Position numbers and translations under genes: made by a program
Shown here: one piece after another, positions 9,564 through 18,773 of the stretch
Position numbering within the stretch: position 1 is the stretch's first letter
Layout of the letters: each line of letters opens with the position of its first letter
The notes under the pieces: model-generated
Database searches by the model: none
The model's input: only the letters and a program-made list of their open reading frames with translations
What the model was told of the DNA's origin: nothing
From: Rhodoblastus sp963704565
GTDB taxonomy: Bacteria; Pseudomonadota; Alphaproteobacteria; Rhizobiales; Beijerinckiaceae
NCBI GenBank assembly: GCA_963704565.1
Contig: OY969917.1
Span: forward strand, 3,100,001-3,164,000
Length of the DNA: 64,000 bases
Reading direction: 5' to 3'

Positions 9564-11140
9564 TGCGCCGCTCCCGGTTTGCCGTCGGATTTGCGCGTGG
9601 TCATGAGGAAAGCGAAGGGCGCGACCATGAAGGCGACCAGAGCGCAGGCGACATAAGTGTCGCTATAGGCCATGATCGCGGCTTGCGTGCCGATCAGGGC
9701 GTAAATTTTCCCCAAGGCCATGCCCTGGGCGGCCGCGGCGGAATGGCCCATCGCCATCAACGAATGGGCGTATGTCGCGACCAGCTCCCTGAAAGGTTGA
9801 CGGAAGGGCGTCGCCAGATCGGCGAGCGTGGTTTGATGCGCCTGGGCGCGCCGCGCGACGAAGGAGGTCGAAAGCGCGATGCCGATCGAGCCCGCGACAT
9901 TGCGGAACATCGAGAACAGGGCGACGCCGTCGGGATTGAGATCGCGCGGCAAGGTCATATAGGCGACGGTGCTGATCGGCACGAAGAGGAAGGCGAGCGC
10001 GGCCGTCTGGAACAGGCGCATCGACACCAGCAGGCCGAAATCGATATTGGCGGCGAGATGGCTCGAATAGAGCATGGCGAAGCCCATGATGGCGAAGCCC
10101 GCCGCGATGAGATTGCGCGCCGGCGTGATTTTCAGCAGCCGTCCGACGATCGGGATGAGAATGATCACCATCACGCCGCCCGGCGACAGGATCAGCCCCG
10201 CCCAGGTCGCGTTGTAATTCAGGTACTCCTGCGCCATCTGTGGGATCATCACCGCGCTGGCGTAAAGGATGCCGCCGGTCGCCGCGATCATCAGGCAGCC
10301 GGTGGCGAAATTGCGGTCCTTGAAGACCGCGAGATGGACGATGGGACGGCGCGCCACCGAAAGCCACAGGATCGCGCCGACGATCCCGACAAAGGCCGCC
10401 ACGGCCATCAAGCGGATGAAAAGCGAGCCGAACCAGTCGGCCTCCTGGCCCCGGTCGAGCATGACTTCAAGCGAGCCAAGGCCGATGGCGATGAGGGAAA
10501 GCCCGATGAAATCCATGCCGCGGCTCTTGCGCTCGCGGACCCAGGGCGGGTCGTCGACCAGGGCCGCGACCAGAAAGACCGCGATGATCCCGACCGGAAT
10601 GTTGAGGAAGAAAATCCAGCGCCATGAAGACTGGTCGGTGATGAAGCCGCCGAGCGTCGGCCCCACAACCGGCGCGACAATGGTCGCCATGGCCGCGACG
10701 CCGAAAGCCGCGCCGCGCCGGGCCGGCGGAAAGGTGTCGAGAATGATCGACTGCTGGTTGGGCTGCATACCGCCGCCGAAAAAGCCCTGGGCGAGGCGGA
10801 AGACGATCAGTTGGGTCAGGCTCTGCGCCGAGCCGCACAGGAAGGAGAAAACGGTGAACATGGCGATGCAGATGACGAAATAGCGCTTGCGCCCGAGCAG
10901 GTCGCCGAGCCAGCCGGAAATCGTCAGCACGATGCCATTGGCCACGAGATAGGAGGTCAGAACCCAGGTCGCCTCGTCCGTGCTCGCCGAAAGGCTGCCG
11001 GCGATATGGGGCAAAGCGACATTGACGATGGTGGTGTCGAGCACCTCCATGAAGGTCGCGATGGTGACCGCCACGGCGATCAACCAGGGATTGCCTGCCG
11101 GCTTCCAGCCGGCGTGTGGGTCGGCGGCGGCTTCGCTCAT
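9560..11140 (-). CDS. DHA2-family MFS multidrug transporter, EmrB-like
   Basis: A 526-aa inner-membrane drug/proton antiporter of the 14-TM DHA2 (EmrB/QacA) group. Recognisable signatures are the first-helix stretch ATFMEVLDTTIVNVALPHIAG (motif D1), the cytoplasmic loop motif GDLLGRKR, and the GPTLGGFITD segment of TM5 (motif C), which marks antiporters. The protein would move drugs from the membrane into the HlyD-type adaptor encoded just upstream. Its start overlaps the adaptor stop (ATGA), and its end overlaps the start of the outer-membrane channel gene, so all three are translationally coupled. No regulator gene lies nearby. Confidence 0.93.
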   Translation of the reverse strand: MSEAAADPHAGWKPAGNPWLIAVAVTIATFMEVLDTTIVNVALPHIAGSLSASTDEATWVLTSYLVANGIVLTISGWLGDLLGRKRYFVICIAMFTVFSFLCGSAQSLTQLIVFRLAQGFFGGGMQPNQQSIILDTFPPARRGAAFGVAAMATIVAPVVGPTLGGFITDQSSWRWIFFLNIPVGIIAVFLVAALVDDPPWVRERKSRGMDFIGLSLIAIGLGSLEVMLDRGQEADWFGSLFIRLMAVAAFVGIVGAILWLSVARRPIVHLAVFKDRNFATGCLMIAATGGILYASAVMIPQMAQEYLNYNATWAGLILSPGGVMVIILIPIVGRLLKITPARNLIAAGFAIMGFAMLYSSHLAANIDFGLLVSMRLFQTAALAFLFVPISTVAYMTLPRDLNPDGVALFSMFRNVAGSIGIALSTSFVARRAQAHQTTLADLATPFRQPFRELVATYAHSLMAMGHSAAAAQGMALGKIYALIGTQAAIMAYSDTYVACALVAFMVAPFAFLMTTRKSDGKPGAAH

Positions 11141-12237
11141 TTCAGCGACACCGTGGGGACGACCGACATGCCGAGCGGCAGGGGCTCGTCCTGTTTAAGG
11201 CCGCTGTCGATGTCGATCTTGACCGGCACGCGCTGCACGATCTTGACGAAATTGCCGGTGGCGTTTTCCGGCGGGAAGGCGGTGAATTTCGCGCCCGTGC
11301 CCTGCTGGATGGAATCCACATGGCCTTCCAGCTTGAGGTCGGGATAGGCGTCCACCTCGATCCTGACCTTCTGGCCAGGGCGCATGCGGGTCAGCTGGGT
11401 TTCCTTGAAATTGGCGGTCACCCAGCGTTCCGGCGCGACGATGGCGAAAGTTTGCTGGCCGGGGGCGACATAATCGCCCATTTCGACATTGCGCTTGGTG
11501 ATCCAGCCGTCCTGCGGCGCCTTGACCTCGGTCCAGGACAGATTGAGCGCGGCTTGATCCAGGCGGGCTTGCGCCTGTTCGACCTGGCCCTGCAACTGGC
11601 CGACCTGTTTTTCTACCTCCGCAACCCGCTGAGGCACGGGGGAGGCCTGGAGCACCTGCGCCTCGGCGAGCGCGACCTGCGCCTTGGCCGTCTCCAGCGC
11701 GGCCTTCGCGGCGTCCACATCCTGCGCCGAAGTGGCGATTTTGCTCAGCGAGCGCTGGCGGTTGTAATCCGCCTGCGCCTTGTCAAAAGCGGCGTTGGCG
11801 GAGGCGAGCTGCGCCTGGGCCTGCGCCAGCAGCGCCGGGAAATTCTTCTGCGCGACCTCGAAGCCATATTGCTGGGCCGCGAGCTGGGCTTTCGCGGTCG
11901 CCAGCGCGCCATCGGCGAGGTCGCGTTCATATTGATATTGGCGCGGGTCGATCCGCAGCAGCACCTGACCGGCGTGGACGAACTGGTTGTCGGCCACATC
12001 GAGCGAAACCACATTGCCGGCGACGCGCGGGGAAATGACCACCGAACGGCCGTCGATGAAAGCGTCGTTGGTGTCCTCGATATTGCGGTTGGAAAACCAG
12101 TAGTAAAATCCGCCCAGCGCCATCGCGGCCAGAACCAAAGCGCCCATGGGCTTGATTCGCGCGGCGCGGCGCGCGCGCGCCTGTTCTTGCGGATCGGCCG
12201 CTGCGGGCGCCCGCTCCGCCAATTCCAAGTCAGTCAC
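11137..12237 (-). CDS. HlyD-family membrane fusion protein, EmrA-like
   Basis: The periplasmic adaptor of the same exporter. I prefer the GTG at 12237 because GGAG sits eight bases upstream; a GTG at 12246 overlaps that site. This gives 366 aa: a short cytoplasmic N-terminus, one TM helix (MGALVLAAMALGGFYYWF), an N-terminal lipoyl half (DGRSVVISPRVAGNV), a long alpha-helical hairpin rich in Ala/Gln/Glu, a second lipoyl half (KAPQDGWITKRNV) and a beta-barrel. The upstream in-frame extension to 12570 has odd composition and crosses the neighbouring ackA terminus, so I leave it out. It is the first gene of the operon. Confidence 0.9.
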   Translation of the reverse strand: MTDLELAERAPAAADPQEQARARRAARIKPMGALVLAAMALGGFYYWFSNRNIEDTNDAFIDGRSVVISPRVAGNVVSLDVADNQFVHAGQVLLRIDPRQYQYERDLADGALATAKAQLAAQQYGFEVAQKNFPALLAQAQAQLASANAAFDKAQADYNRQRSLSKIATSAQDVDAAKAALETAKAQVALAEAQVLQASPVPQRVAEVEKQVGQLQGQVEQAQARLDQAALNLSWTEVKAPQDGWITKRNVEMGDYVAPGQQTFAIVAPERWVTANFKETQLTRMRPGQKVRIEVDAYPDLKLEGHVDSIQQGTGAKFTAFPPENATGNFVKIVQRVPVKIDIDSGLKQDEPLPLGMSVVPTVSLK

Positions 12238-12368
12238 TTCAGCCACTCCAATCGGCTCGCGGTTCCCGCATAAACCAAAAGCGCGGCTTTGTCTCGGGTC
12301 CGAAAGAATCGATGAGCCGAAAGGCGGGTTTGCAGCGCCGCAACCTGAATAGAGGCTGGAAAGGAGGC

Positions 12369-13604
12369 CTATGCCGGCCGGGATCCAGATTTTTCGGTGG
12401 GCGCCCGGGCTTCCAAAGGCTGCTTGAGGCCGAGCAGTTCGGCAGTATGGGCGGCGATCATCCGCTCTTCGTCGGTTTTCAAGATCAGCGCGACGGTCGG
12501 CGAACCCTTGGCCGAAATGACACGCTGGTTTCGCGCGTTGGCTTCTTCGTCGATCTCGACGCCGAACCATTCCATGTCCTTGAGAATGGCGTGGCGGATT
12601 TTTTGCGCGTTCTCGCCGATGCCGCCGGTGAGCACGATGCAGTCGAGGCCGCCGAGCACCGCCGAAAGGCCGCCGATCTCGCGCCGCACGCGCGACACGA
12701 AATAATCGATCGCGTCCCTGGCCGATGGTTCGGTCGAGGCTTCGAGCTCGCGCATGTCGTTGGAAATTCCCGACATGCCCTTGAGGCCGGAATTCTTGTA
12801 GAGCAGGTCGGTGATCTCATCGGCCGACATTTTCTTCTCGCCCATCAGATAAAGCACGACGCCCGGATCGAGCTGGCCGCAGCGCGTGCCCATCGGCACG
12901 CCGTCCAGCGCGGTGAAGCCCATGGTCGAGGCCACCGACTTGCCCGATTTGATCGCGCAGAGCGAGGCGCCGTTGCCGAGATGGGCGACGATGACTTTTC
13001 CGCGCGCCAGCACCGGCTCTTCATGGCGCAGAATTCGGGTAATGAACTCGTAGGACAGGCCGTGAAAGCCGTAACGCCGCACGCCTTCGTCGTAATATTT
13101 GCGCGGCAAGGCGAACGTGTCGGCGATGAACGGATGCTTGCGGTGGAAGGCCGTGTCGAAACAGGCGACCTGCGCGGCGTCGGGAAAGGCCTGGATCGCC
13201 GCCTCGACTCCCGCGAGATTGAATGGCTGATGCAGCGGCGCCAGAGGCACGAAGGCCCGCAACTGGCGCAGGACCGCCGCGTCCAGGCGCACGGGCTCGG
13301 CAAAGACCGGTCCGCCATGGACGATGCGATGGCCGACGCCCACAACCCTGCCGTCGAGATTTTCTCCCTCCAGCCAGTCGAGCACCGCTGTCAGGGCCAA
13401 GGCGTGATCGATGGCGTGGCGGCTTTGATCGAGCGCGAAATGGGCCTTTTCGCCGCCGCTTTTCGTCGCAGTGAAGGTCGCCTCGCTTCCGATGCCGTCG
13501 ATCTGTCCCAAAGCGAGCGGCGTCAGCTTGCCCTCGGCGATCCGCTGCGCCGAAAATTTAACCGATGACGAGCCGGCGTTGATGGTCAGGATGATGTCGG
13601 CCAT
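12369..13604 (-). CDS. ackA: Acetate kinase
   Basis: Interconverts acetyl phosphate plus ADP and acetate plus ATP. The 411-aa protein has the ASKHA-fold signatures: INAGSSSVKF at the N-terminus, CFDTAFHRKHP, VVAHLGNGASLCAIKSGKS (nucleotide-binding), MGTRCGQLDPG, and the late LTGGIGENA. The C-terminus is a Pro/Ser-rich stub. It lies 12 bp downstream of the MaoC-Pta gene on the same strand, forming a two-gene acetyl-CoA/acetate (or propionate) operon. Confidence 0.95.
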   Translation of the reverse strand: MADIILTINAGSSSVKFSAQRIAEGKLTPLALGQIDGIGSEATFTATKSGGEKAHFALDQSRHAIDHALALTAVLDWLEGENLDGRVVGVGHRIVHGGPVFAEPVRLDAAVLRQLRAFVPLAPLHQPFNLAGVEAAIQAFPDAAQVACFDTAFHRKHPFIADTFALPRKYYDEGVRRYGFHGLSYEFITRILRHEEPVLARGKVIVAHLGNGASLCAIKSGKSVASTMGFTALDGVPMGTRCGQLDPGVVLYLMGEKKMSADEITDLLYKNSGLKGMSGISNDMRELEASTEPSARDAIDYFVSRVRREIGGLSAVLGGLDCIVLTGGIGENAQKIRHAILKDMEWFGVEIDEEANARNQRVISAKGSPTVALILKTDEERMIAAHTAELLGLKQPLEARAPTEKSGSRPA

Positions 13605-13616
13605 GGCGGTCAGGAC

Positions 13617-15044
13617 TCACTCGGCGGCGAGATTCTTTGCCGGCGCGGCGCCGGTGAACGGCCGTCCGTTCTTGCGCCAATAAGCATAGAGCTGGGCCAG
13701 GGCGCAGGAGACGAGGCGGGCGTTCTCGTTGTCGGCCCGGCTGGTCAGGATGACCGGGGCCGAGGCGCCGACGACGAGGCCGGCGGCCTCGGCATGGGAG
13801 ACGAAAGTCAGCTCCTTGGCGAGCAGATTGCCGGATTCGAGATTGGGCGCGATCAGGACATTGGCATGGCCGGCGACCAGCGACACGATGCCCTTGGTGC
13901 GCGCGGCGTCCATGTCGATGGCGTTGTCCATGGCCAGCGGGCCGTCCACCGCGCCGCCGCGAATCTGGCCGCGCTCCGCCATTTTCGAAAGGATGGCGGC
14001 GTCGAGGGTCGAGGCGATGGCCGGATTGATGACCTCGACGGCGGAGAGCACCCCGACCTTGGGCTCCATGCCGCAGGCCAGCGCCAGGTCGATGGCGTTC
14101 TGGACAATGTCGACCTTGGTCAGAAGGTCGGGCGCGATATTGATCGCGGCGTCGGAGACCAGCAAAAGGTCGTCGAGGGTGAGCGTGTCCAGCACGAAGA
14201 CATGGCTGATGCGCCGCCCCGTTCGCAACCCGTCCTTGGCGACCACTGCGGCAAGCAGGTCGTCGGAATGGAGGTCGCCCTTCATCACCGCGCCGGCCTC
14301 TCCCGCGCGCACCATGGCGACCGCCCTGCCGGCGGCGGCGCGATGGTTCTTTTCGTCGATCACCCTGAACGCGGAAATATCGGCGTCGAGCGCATGGGCC
14401 GCGGCGGATATGCGCTCCAGGTCGCCGATGAAGATCGGCTCGATCAGGCCCTTGTCATAAGCCAGCAGCGGGCCGCCCAGAGAATTGTGGTCTTCGGGAC
14501 AGACCACGACGGTTTTCAGGCGCGGCAATTGCGCCGCCAGCGCGATCAGATGCGGAAACTGCTCCTTTTCCTCCATGATCAGCGCCGGCAATTCACGCAC
14601 CGGCGTCTCGATATTGCGCGTCGGCGCGTTGACGATCGCGAGGCCCTGGCAGACCGGCTCGCCCCCACCATTGACGATGGACGTGTCGAAAACGACGACG
14701 GGCTCGTCGCGCTTTTCCTTGCACGTCACGCTCACCTTGAGGCGGTCGCCGACATGGACCCGTTTGAAGAATTGCAGGTTCTGTTCGAGATAAAGCGTGC
14801 CGGGGCCGGGAAGAATATTGCCTAGCACGGCGGAAACCAGCGAGCCCACCCACATCGAGGGCGCGATCGGCGCCTCGGCGGGCTTTTCGCCTTCGACGCC
14901 GGGCAGCATCAGCGGATTGGTGTTGCCCGAAACATGCGCGAAAAGAAAGAGGTCGCGGTCCGCGCAAACCCGCTCGATCGAGGCGGAGTCGCCGACCCGA
15001 AGCTGCGCCCAGGTCTTGTTGGTGATCGTTGTCGGTTTTTTCAT
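13617..15044 (-). CDS. Bifunctional enoyl-CoA hydratase/phosphate acetyltransferase
   Basis: A 475-aa fusion. Residues 1 to about 150 form a MaoC-like hotdog domain (SIERVCADRDLFLFAHVSGNTNPLM, then the VGSLVSAVLGNILPGPGT stretch), and about 165-460 form a Pta-type phosphotransacetylase domain (including VVKDGL-like and GALQADNAID-like patterns, here GPLAMDNAIDMDAARTKGI). This domain order is known in Hyphomicrobiales next to ackA, and the pair converts acetyl-CoA to acetate via acetyl phosphate. The role of the hydratase half is not established. The upstream gap to the helicase gene holds no gene. Confidence 0.87.
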   Translation of the reverse strand: MKKPTTITNKTWAQLRVGDSASIERVCADRDLFLFAHVSGNTNPLMLPGVEGEKPAEAPIAPSMWVGSLVSAVLGNILPGPGTLYLEQNLQFFKRVHVGDRLKVSVTCKEKRDEPVVVFDTSIVNGGGEPVCQGLAIVNAPTRNIETPVRELPALIMEEKEQFPHLIALAAQLPRLKTVVVCPEDHNSLGGPLLAYDKGLIEPIFIGDLERISAAAHALDADISAFRVIDEKNHRAAAGRAVAMVRAGEAGAVMKGDLHSDDLLAAVVAKDGLRTGRRISHVFVLDTLTLDDLLLVSDAAINIAPDLLTKVDIVQNAIDLALACGMEPKVGVLSAVEVINPAIASTLDAAILSKMAERGQIRGGAVDGPLAMDNAIDMDAARTKGIVSLVAGHANVLIAPNLESGNLLAKELTFVSHAEAAGLVVGASAPVILTSRADNENARLVSCALAQLYAYWRKNGRPFTGAAPAKNLAAE

Positions 15045-15170
15045 GGTTCGCCCCTTCCGGGAGCCCGTCCGCCGGCGCCGGTGCGCCCCTGTTGCATTGC
15101 AATATAATCTAGTCGAAATGACGGGCGCGTGAAATGGCCTTGCGTGGCGGCCCCGTGTAAGAAATGCGGG

Positions 15171-16265
15171 CTAGATCACCACCGTCAAATCCTTCGCCGC
15201 GCGGGTGACGGCGGTATAGAGCCAGCGCTCGCGATTTTCGCGAAAAGCCCAGCTCTCGTCGAACAGCACCACCTTGTCCCATTGCGAGCCCTGCGCCTTG
15301 TGCACGGTGAGGGCGTAGCCATAGTCGAATTCGTCTGACTCACGACGCTGCGCGAAGGAAATCGTCTCCTCCTCGCCGTTGAACAAAGCCGGCAGCACGC
15401 CGACGCGAATCGGCTTCCCGCCCGTCGCTTCTTCCGGCGTCAAGCCCATGCGATAGCGCGCCCGCCTGATGCCGGAAGCCCGGGCGACCCGGAAAATGGC
15501 GCCGTTGAGCAGGCCCTTGGCCTTGTCGTTGCGCAGGCAGACCAGTTTCTCGCCGACTTCCGGCAAAGGCTCCTTGAAGCCCAACAATTCGCGCAGCCGC
15601 CGGTTATAGGCGCGGCGGGTCTTGTTCAGCCCAACCAGAACCTGATCGGCGGCCTTGACCTGATCGGCGTCGATTTTTTCGCGCGGGATCACCCGCATCG
15701 CGCCGTGATCGCCCGGCGCCAGCCTTTCGCCGGCGCGCACCAGCATCGACAGACGCACGATCGGGTTGTCCGCCGCCTGGCGATGCACCTCGGTCAGCAT
15801 CTCGTCCGGCGCCTGTTCGGTGAAAAAGCCGCCGCCCTTGACCGGGGGCAATTGCGCCGGATCGCCCAGCACCAGAACCTTCTTGCCGAAGGACAGCAGG
15901 TCGCGGCCCAGCTCCTCGTCCACCATCGAGCATTCGTCGATGACGATCAGGCTCGCCCTTGAGGCCGGGCTGTCCTCGTTGAGCACGAAGCTCGGCTCCT
16001 CGCTGTCGAGATCCTTGGGCCGGTAGATCAGCGAATGGATGGTGCGCGCCTCGCCGCAGCCCTTTTCGCGCAAGACCAGCGCCGCCTTGCCGGTGAAGGC
16101 GGCGAACTGCACCTCGCCATCGACGTTTTCCGCGACATGGCGCGCAAGCGTGGTCTTGCCGGTCCCGGCATAGCCGAACAGCCGGAAAAGCTGAGGCCCG
16201 CCGGGCTCGCCGATCCAGCGCGCGACGGCGGAAAGCGATTTATCCTGCTGCGCGGACCAATCCAT
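15171..16265 (-). CDS. RecD-like ATP-dependent DNA helicase (SF1)
   Basis: A 364-aa superfamily-1 helicase of the compact RecD2-like type. Visible motifs are Walker A GYAGTGKTTLARH (residues about 30-42), Walker B VIDECSMVDEE, the ALTVHKAQGSQW motif of the UvrD_C_2 region, and the C-terminal RWLYTAVTRAAKDL motif VI. It lacks the long N-terminal region of full RecD2, so it is a stand-alone ATPase of about half that size. Such genes are widespread in alphaproteobacteria, usually annotated as AAA-family ATPase or exodeoxyribonuclease V subunit; no recB or recC is present, so the exonuclease V name would be unsafe. Confidence 0.85.
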   Translation of the reverse strand: MDWSAQQDKSLSAVARWIGEPGGPQLFRLFGYAGTGKTTLARHVAENVDGEVQFAAFTGKAALVLREKGCGEARTIHSLIYRPKDLDSEEPSFVLNEDSPASRASLIVIDECSMVDEELGRDLLSFGKKVLVLGDPAQLPPVKGGGFFTEQAPDEMLTEVHRQAADNPIVRLSMLVRAGERLAPGDHGAMRVIPREKIDADQVKAADQVLVGLNKTRRAYNRRLRELLGFKEPLPEVGEKLVCLRNDKAKGLLNGAIFRVARASGIRRARYRMGLTPEEATGGKPIRVGVLPALFNGEEETISFAQRRESDEFDYGYALTVHKAQGSQWDKVVLFDESWAFRENRERWLYTAVTRAAKDLTVVI

Positions 16266-16417
16266 TTTTGCCCGATCGAACGATTGCCGCGAGAACTTTT
16301 ATAGAACATCGGCGCGAAAAGCGAGGGCGCCGCGCGTGAAAATTATCGGCGCGGCGCAACCAAATGGCCGCGCCGAAGGTTAAAAAAAGCGCGTTTCCGC
16401 ACCCGAGGGAGAGCAAG

Positions 16418-16861
16418 ATGACCGCATATGACATCAAAGTCCTGGAACATGCCGTGGCCCACAACACTGGCGGGCGCAATGGCCATTCCGCAACCGAGGA
16501 CGGCTCGGTCAGCGTCGATCTCTCGGTGCGCAAGGGCATGGGCGGCCCCGGCCTGCCCGGCACGACCACGCCCGAACATCTGTTCGCCGCCGGCTATGCC
16601 GCCTGTTTCGGCGGCGCGGTCGATTTCGTCGCCTCGCAGCACAAGGTGAAGATTCCCGACGCGAAAGTCACCTGCAAGGTCTCGGTCGGCCCGCGCAACG
16701 GCGGCGGCTTCGGCATAGCGGTCGAGATGAAAGTGACCGCGAAAAGCCTTCCCACCGCCGAATTGAAAAAACTGGTGGAAGAAGCCCATGAAATGGTCTG
16801 CCCCTACAGCCATGCGACCCGGGGCAATATTCCGTTCCATCTGGAGGTCGAGGGGGCTTAG
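16418..16861 (+). CDS. ohr: Organic hydroperoxide resistance protein (Ohr)
   Basis: A 147-aa Ohr/OsmC-fold thiol peroxidase that reduces organic hydroperoxides. The peroxidatic Cys63 lies in AGYAACFGGAVDF and the resolving Cys128 in EMVCPYSHATRGN, both diagnostic of the Ohr subgroup. The ATG at 16418 gives the canonical Ohr N-terminus; the 18 upstream in-frame codons have no homologous look. No OhrR repressor gene is adjacent. A palindromic element follows two bases after the stop. Confidence 0.95.
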   Translation: MTAYDIKVLEHAVAHNTGGRNGHSATEDGSVSVDLSVRKGMGGPGLPGTTTPEHLFAAGYAACFGGAVDFVASQHKVKIPDAKVTCKVSVGPRNGGGFGIAVEMKVTAKSLPTAELKKLVEEAHEMVCPYSHATRGNIPFHLEVEGA

Positions 16862-16862
16862 A

Positions 16863-16905
16863 GCATATTCCCAAAAAGTTGCAGACTTTTTGGACAAGAA
16901 TATGC
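16863..16905. repeat. Nested palindromic intergenic element
   Basis: Outer arms GCATATTC (16863-16870) and GAATATGC (16898-16905) enclose inner arms CCAAAAAGT (16871-16879) and ACTTTTTGG (16885-16893). The element sits between the convergent ohr and rlmN genes. It resembles a dispersed palindrome frequent in Hyphomicrobiales genomes and could also act as a bidirectional terminator. Confidence 0.75.
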
Positions 16906-16958
16906 GTTAAAACAATGAATTAGAGACTTATTCCGATTCCGACGGAACGGAAAAGGCT

Positions 16959-18155
16959 CTAATCCAGCTCCGCCGCCAGCCTTGCCCGCGCCCGCAGCTT
17001 TTCCGTCTCGCTCTTGAGCTGGCCGCAGGCGGCGAGAATGTCGCGGCCGCGCGGGGTGCGCACCGGGCTGGCGTAGCCGGCGGCAAAAACGATGTCGGAG
17101 AATTTTTCGATCACGCTCCAGTCCGAGCATTCATAAGGCGCGCCCGGCCAGGGATTGAACGGGATGAGATTGATCTTGGCAGGAATTCCCTTGAGTAGCC
17201 GCACCAGTTCGCGCGCCTCGGCCGGGAAATCGTTGACGCCTTTCAGCATCACATATTCGAAGGTGATGCGCCGGGCATTGGAGGCGCCGGGATAGTCGCG
17301 GCAGGCCTGCAACAGCTCCTTGATCGGATATTTCTTGTTGAGCGGCACCAGTTTGTCGCGCAACTCGTCGCGCACGGCATGGAGCGAAATCGCCAGGGCC
17401 GCGCCGGATTCGGCGCCGAGCCTTTCGATCTGCGGCACGACGCCGGAGGTCGAAACGGTGATCCGCCGCTTGGAAAGGGAAAGCCCGTCGCCGTCGGAAA
17501 GAATTTCGACGGCGTCGCGGACATTCTCGAAATTATAGAGCGGCTCGCCCATGCCCATGAAGACGATATTGGACACGGCGCGCACGCCCTCGCCCGAGGG
17601 GATCAGGCCGTTGTCGGGGGGCGTGAGTCCGGGGAAATCGCCCAGCCTTTCCCGCGCCACGATGAGCTGCGCCACGATTTCCTGATTGGTCAGGTTGCGC
17701 ACCAGCCTTTGCGTGCCGGTATGGCAGAAGGTGCAATTGAGGGTGCAGCCGACCTGGCTTGAGACGCAGAGCGTGCCGCGATCGGCCTCGGGAATATAGA
17801 CGCATTCCACTTCCGCGCCCTTATCCAGGGCGTCGACCGGCGCCATGCGGATCAGCCATTTGCGCGTGCCGTCGGCGGAAACCTGCTCCTCGACGACTTC
17901 GGGGCGCGTCAGCGAGAAATGCGCGTCGAGCTTCTGGCGCATGACCTTGGAGACATTGAGCATGGCGGAAAAATCGCGCGCGCCCTGGAAATAGATCCAG
18001 TGCCAGAGCTGCGCCACGCGCATGCGAATTTCCCGCTCCGGCGTCCCGATTTTTTCGCGCAGAGCCTCGGCCAGCCCCGCCCGGGTCAGCCCGACCAGCG
18101 AAGGTTTTGAGGAAAGCGAAATATTTTCAGGCGCGGCTCGCGCTGCCAGGGTCAT
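16959..18155 (-). CDS. rlmN: 23S rRNA (adenine-2503-C2)-methyltransferase RlmN
   Basis: Radical-SAM enzyme that methylates C2 of A2503 in 23S rRNA and A37 of some tRNAs. The 398-aa protein has the radical-SAM motif CTLNCTFCHTG, the GMGEPLYNFENV motif, the SISLHAVRDELRD-type stretch (ISLHAVRDELR) and a C-terminal cysteine (ILAACGQLKSE) that forms the methyl-carrying site. An N-terminal extension of about 20 residues precedes the usual helical accessory domain. The gene stands alone; its 5' side faces a 366-bp gap. Confidence 0.96.
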   Translation of the reverse strand: MTLAARAAPENISLSSKPSLVGLTRAGLAEALREKIGTPEREIRMRVAQLWHWIYFQGARDFSAMLNVSKVMRQKLDAHFSLTRPEVVEEQVSADGTRKWLIRMAPVDALDKGAEVECVYIPEADRGTLCVSSQVGCTLNCTFCHTGTQRLVRNLTNQEIVAQLIVARERLGDFPGLTPPDNGLIPSGEGVRAVSNIVFMGMGEPLYNFENVRDAVEILSDGDGLSLSKRRITVSTSGVVPQIERLGAESGAALAISLHAVRDELRDKLVPLNKKYPIKELLQACRDYPGASNARRITFEYVMLKGVNDFPAEARELVRLLKGIPAKINLIPFNPWPGAPYECSDWSVIEKFSDIVFAAGYASPVRTPRGRDILAACGQLKSETEKLRARARLAAELD

Positions 18156-18521
18156 GGGCTTTCAGCTTTATGGGAAGGGGCAACGGCCTTCATAGCACGG
18201 ATCCCGCGCCGGGAAAACGGCCCGCTCTTTTCGGGTAACGTCGCCATTTGAAATTCGGTTGCGGGGGGAGGCGCAAGGTCTGGGTCGGGCCGCGGAACGG
18301 ACCAAGACGCGACGGCAAGCTTGCAGCAGAAGCTGTGGTCCGTCGTATATTCAAGAATTTTGCACGGCGGTTTTTTGGCTAAAATTGAGGGAGTTTTGAG
18401 AAAACCGCGGGTTTTGAGAGATGCGATCACACGCGCAGCGCGGTGTGGCGCGATTTGACGGAATGGAGCATATACAGCACGCATCCGCGAGCGGCAGGCA
18501 GAAAGACATCAGGAGCGCAAC
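18156..18521. other. Intergenic region with divergent promoters expected
   Basis: This 366-bp gap separates rlmN (minus) from a small plus-strand gene. I see no coding sequence or RNA motif. It contains a short imperfect inverted repeat around the GAAAACCGCGGGTTTTGAG segment near 18401-18418, otherwise nothing specific. Confidence 0.4.
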
Positions 18522-18773
18522 GTGCATCTCATTCTCGACATCGGGTCAGTTATTTTTGCCATCCTTGCCGCGTTATTTTGGCTTATGTCAGCGCGTGTCA
18601 GGCTCCCAAACGTTCCGCCCGAGTGGTCAAAAACTTGGGCAAATGCGCACTCCGTTGACTTCTTTCGAGAGCTATTTCCAGCTCTTGCGCAACAGTCCAA
18701 GATGAGCGCGACCGCAGCCATATTTGCCGCGGCTTCCGCAGGCATCCAAGGGCTCCTTGTTTTCAAATATTAA
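18522..18773 (+). CDS. Small two-helix membrane protein, hypothetical
   Basis: An 83-aa protein starting with GTG, with AGGAG about eight bases upstream (CAGGAGCGCAAC). The first helix is about residues 4-23 (ILDIGSVIFAILAALFWLMSA), a charged middle with WSKTWANAHSVDFF follows, and a second weaker helix spans about 63-82. I do not recognise a named family, but the arrangement of helix, amphipathic linker and Ala-rich helix matches many small hypothetical proteins in Hyphomicrobiales. Function unknown. It marks the left edge of the accessory patch. Confidence 0.6.
   Translation: MHLILDIGSVIFAILAALFWLMSARVRLPNVPPEWSKTWANAHSVDFFRELFPALAQQSKMSATAAIFAAASAGIQGLLVFKY

Noticed and set aside
12238..12570. 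N-terminal extension of the EmrA-like adaptor
   Set aside because: The extension has unusual composition, no ribosome binding site, and overlaps the 3' end of ackA; the internal GTG with GGAG fits better.
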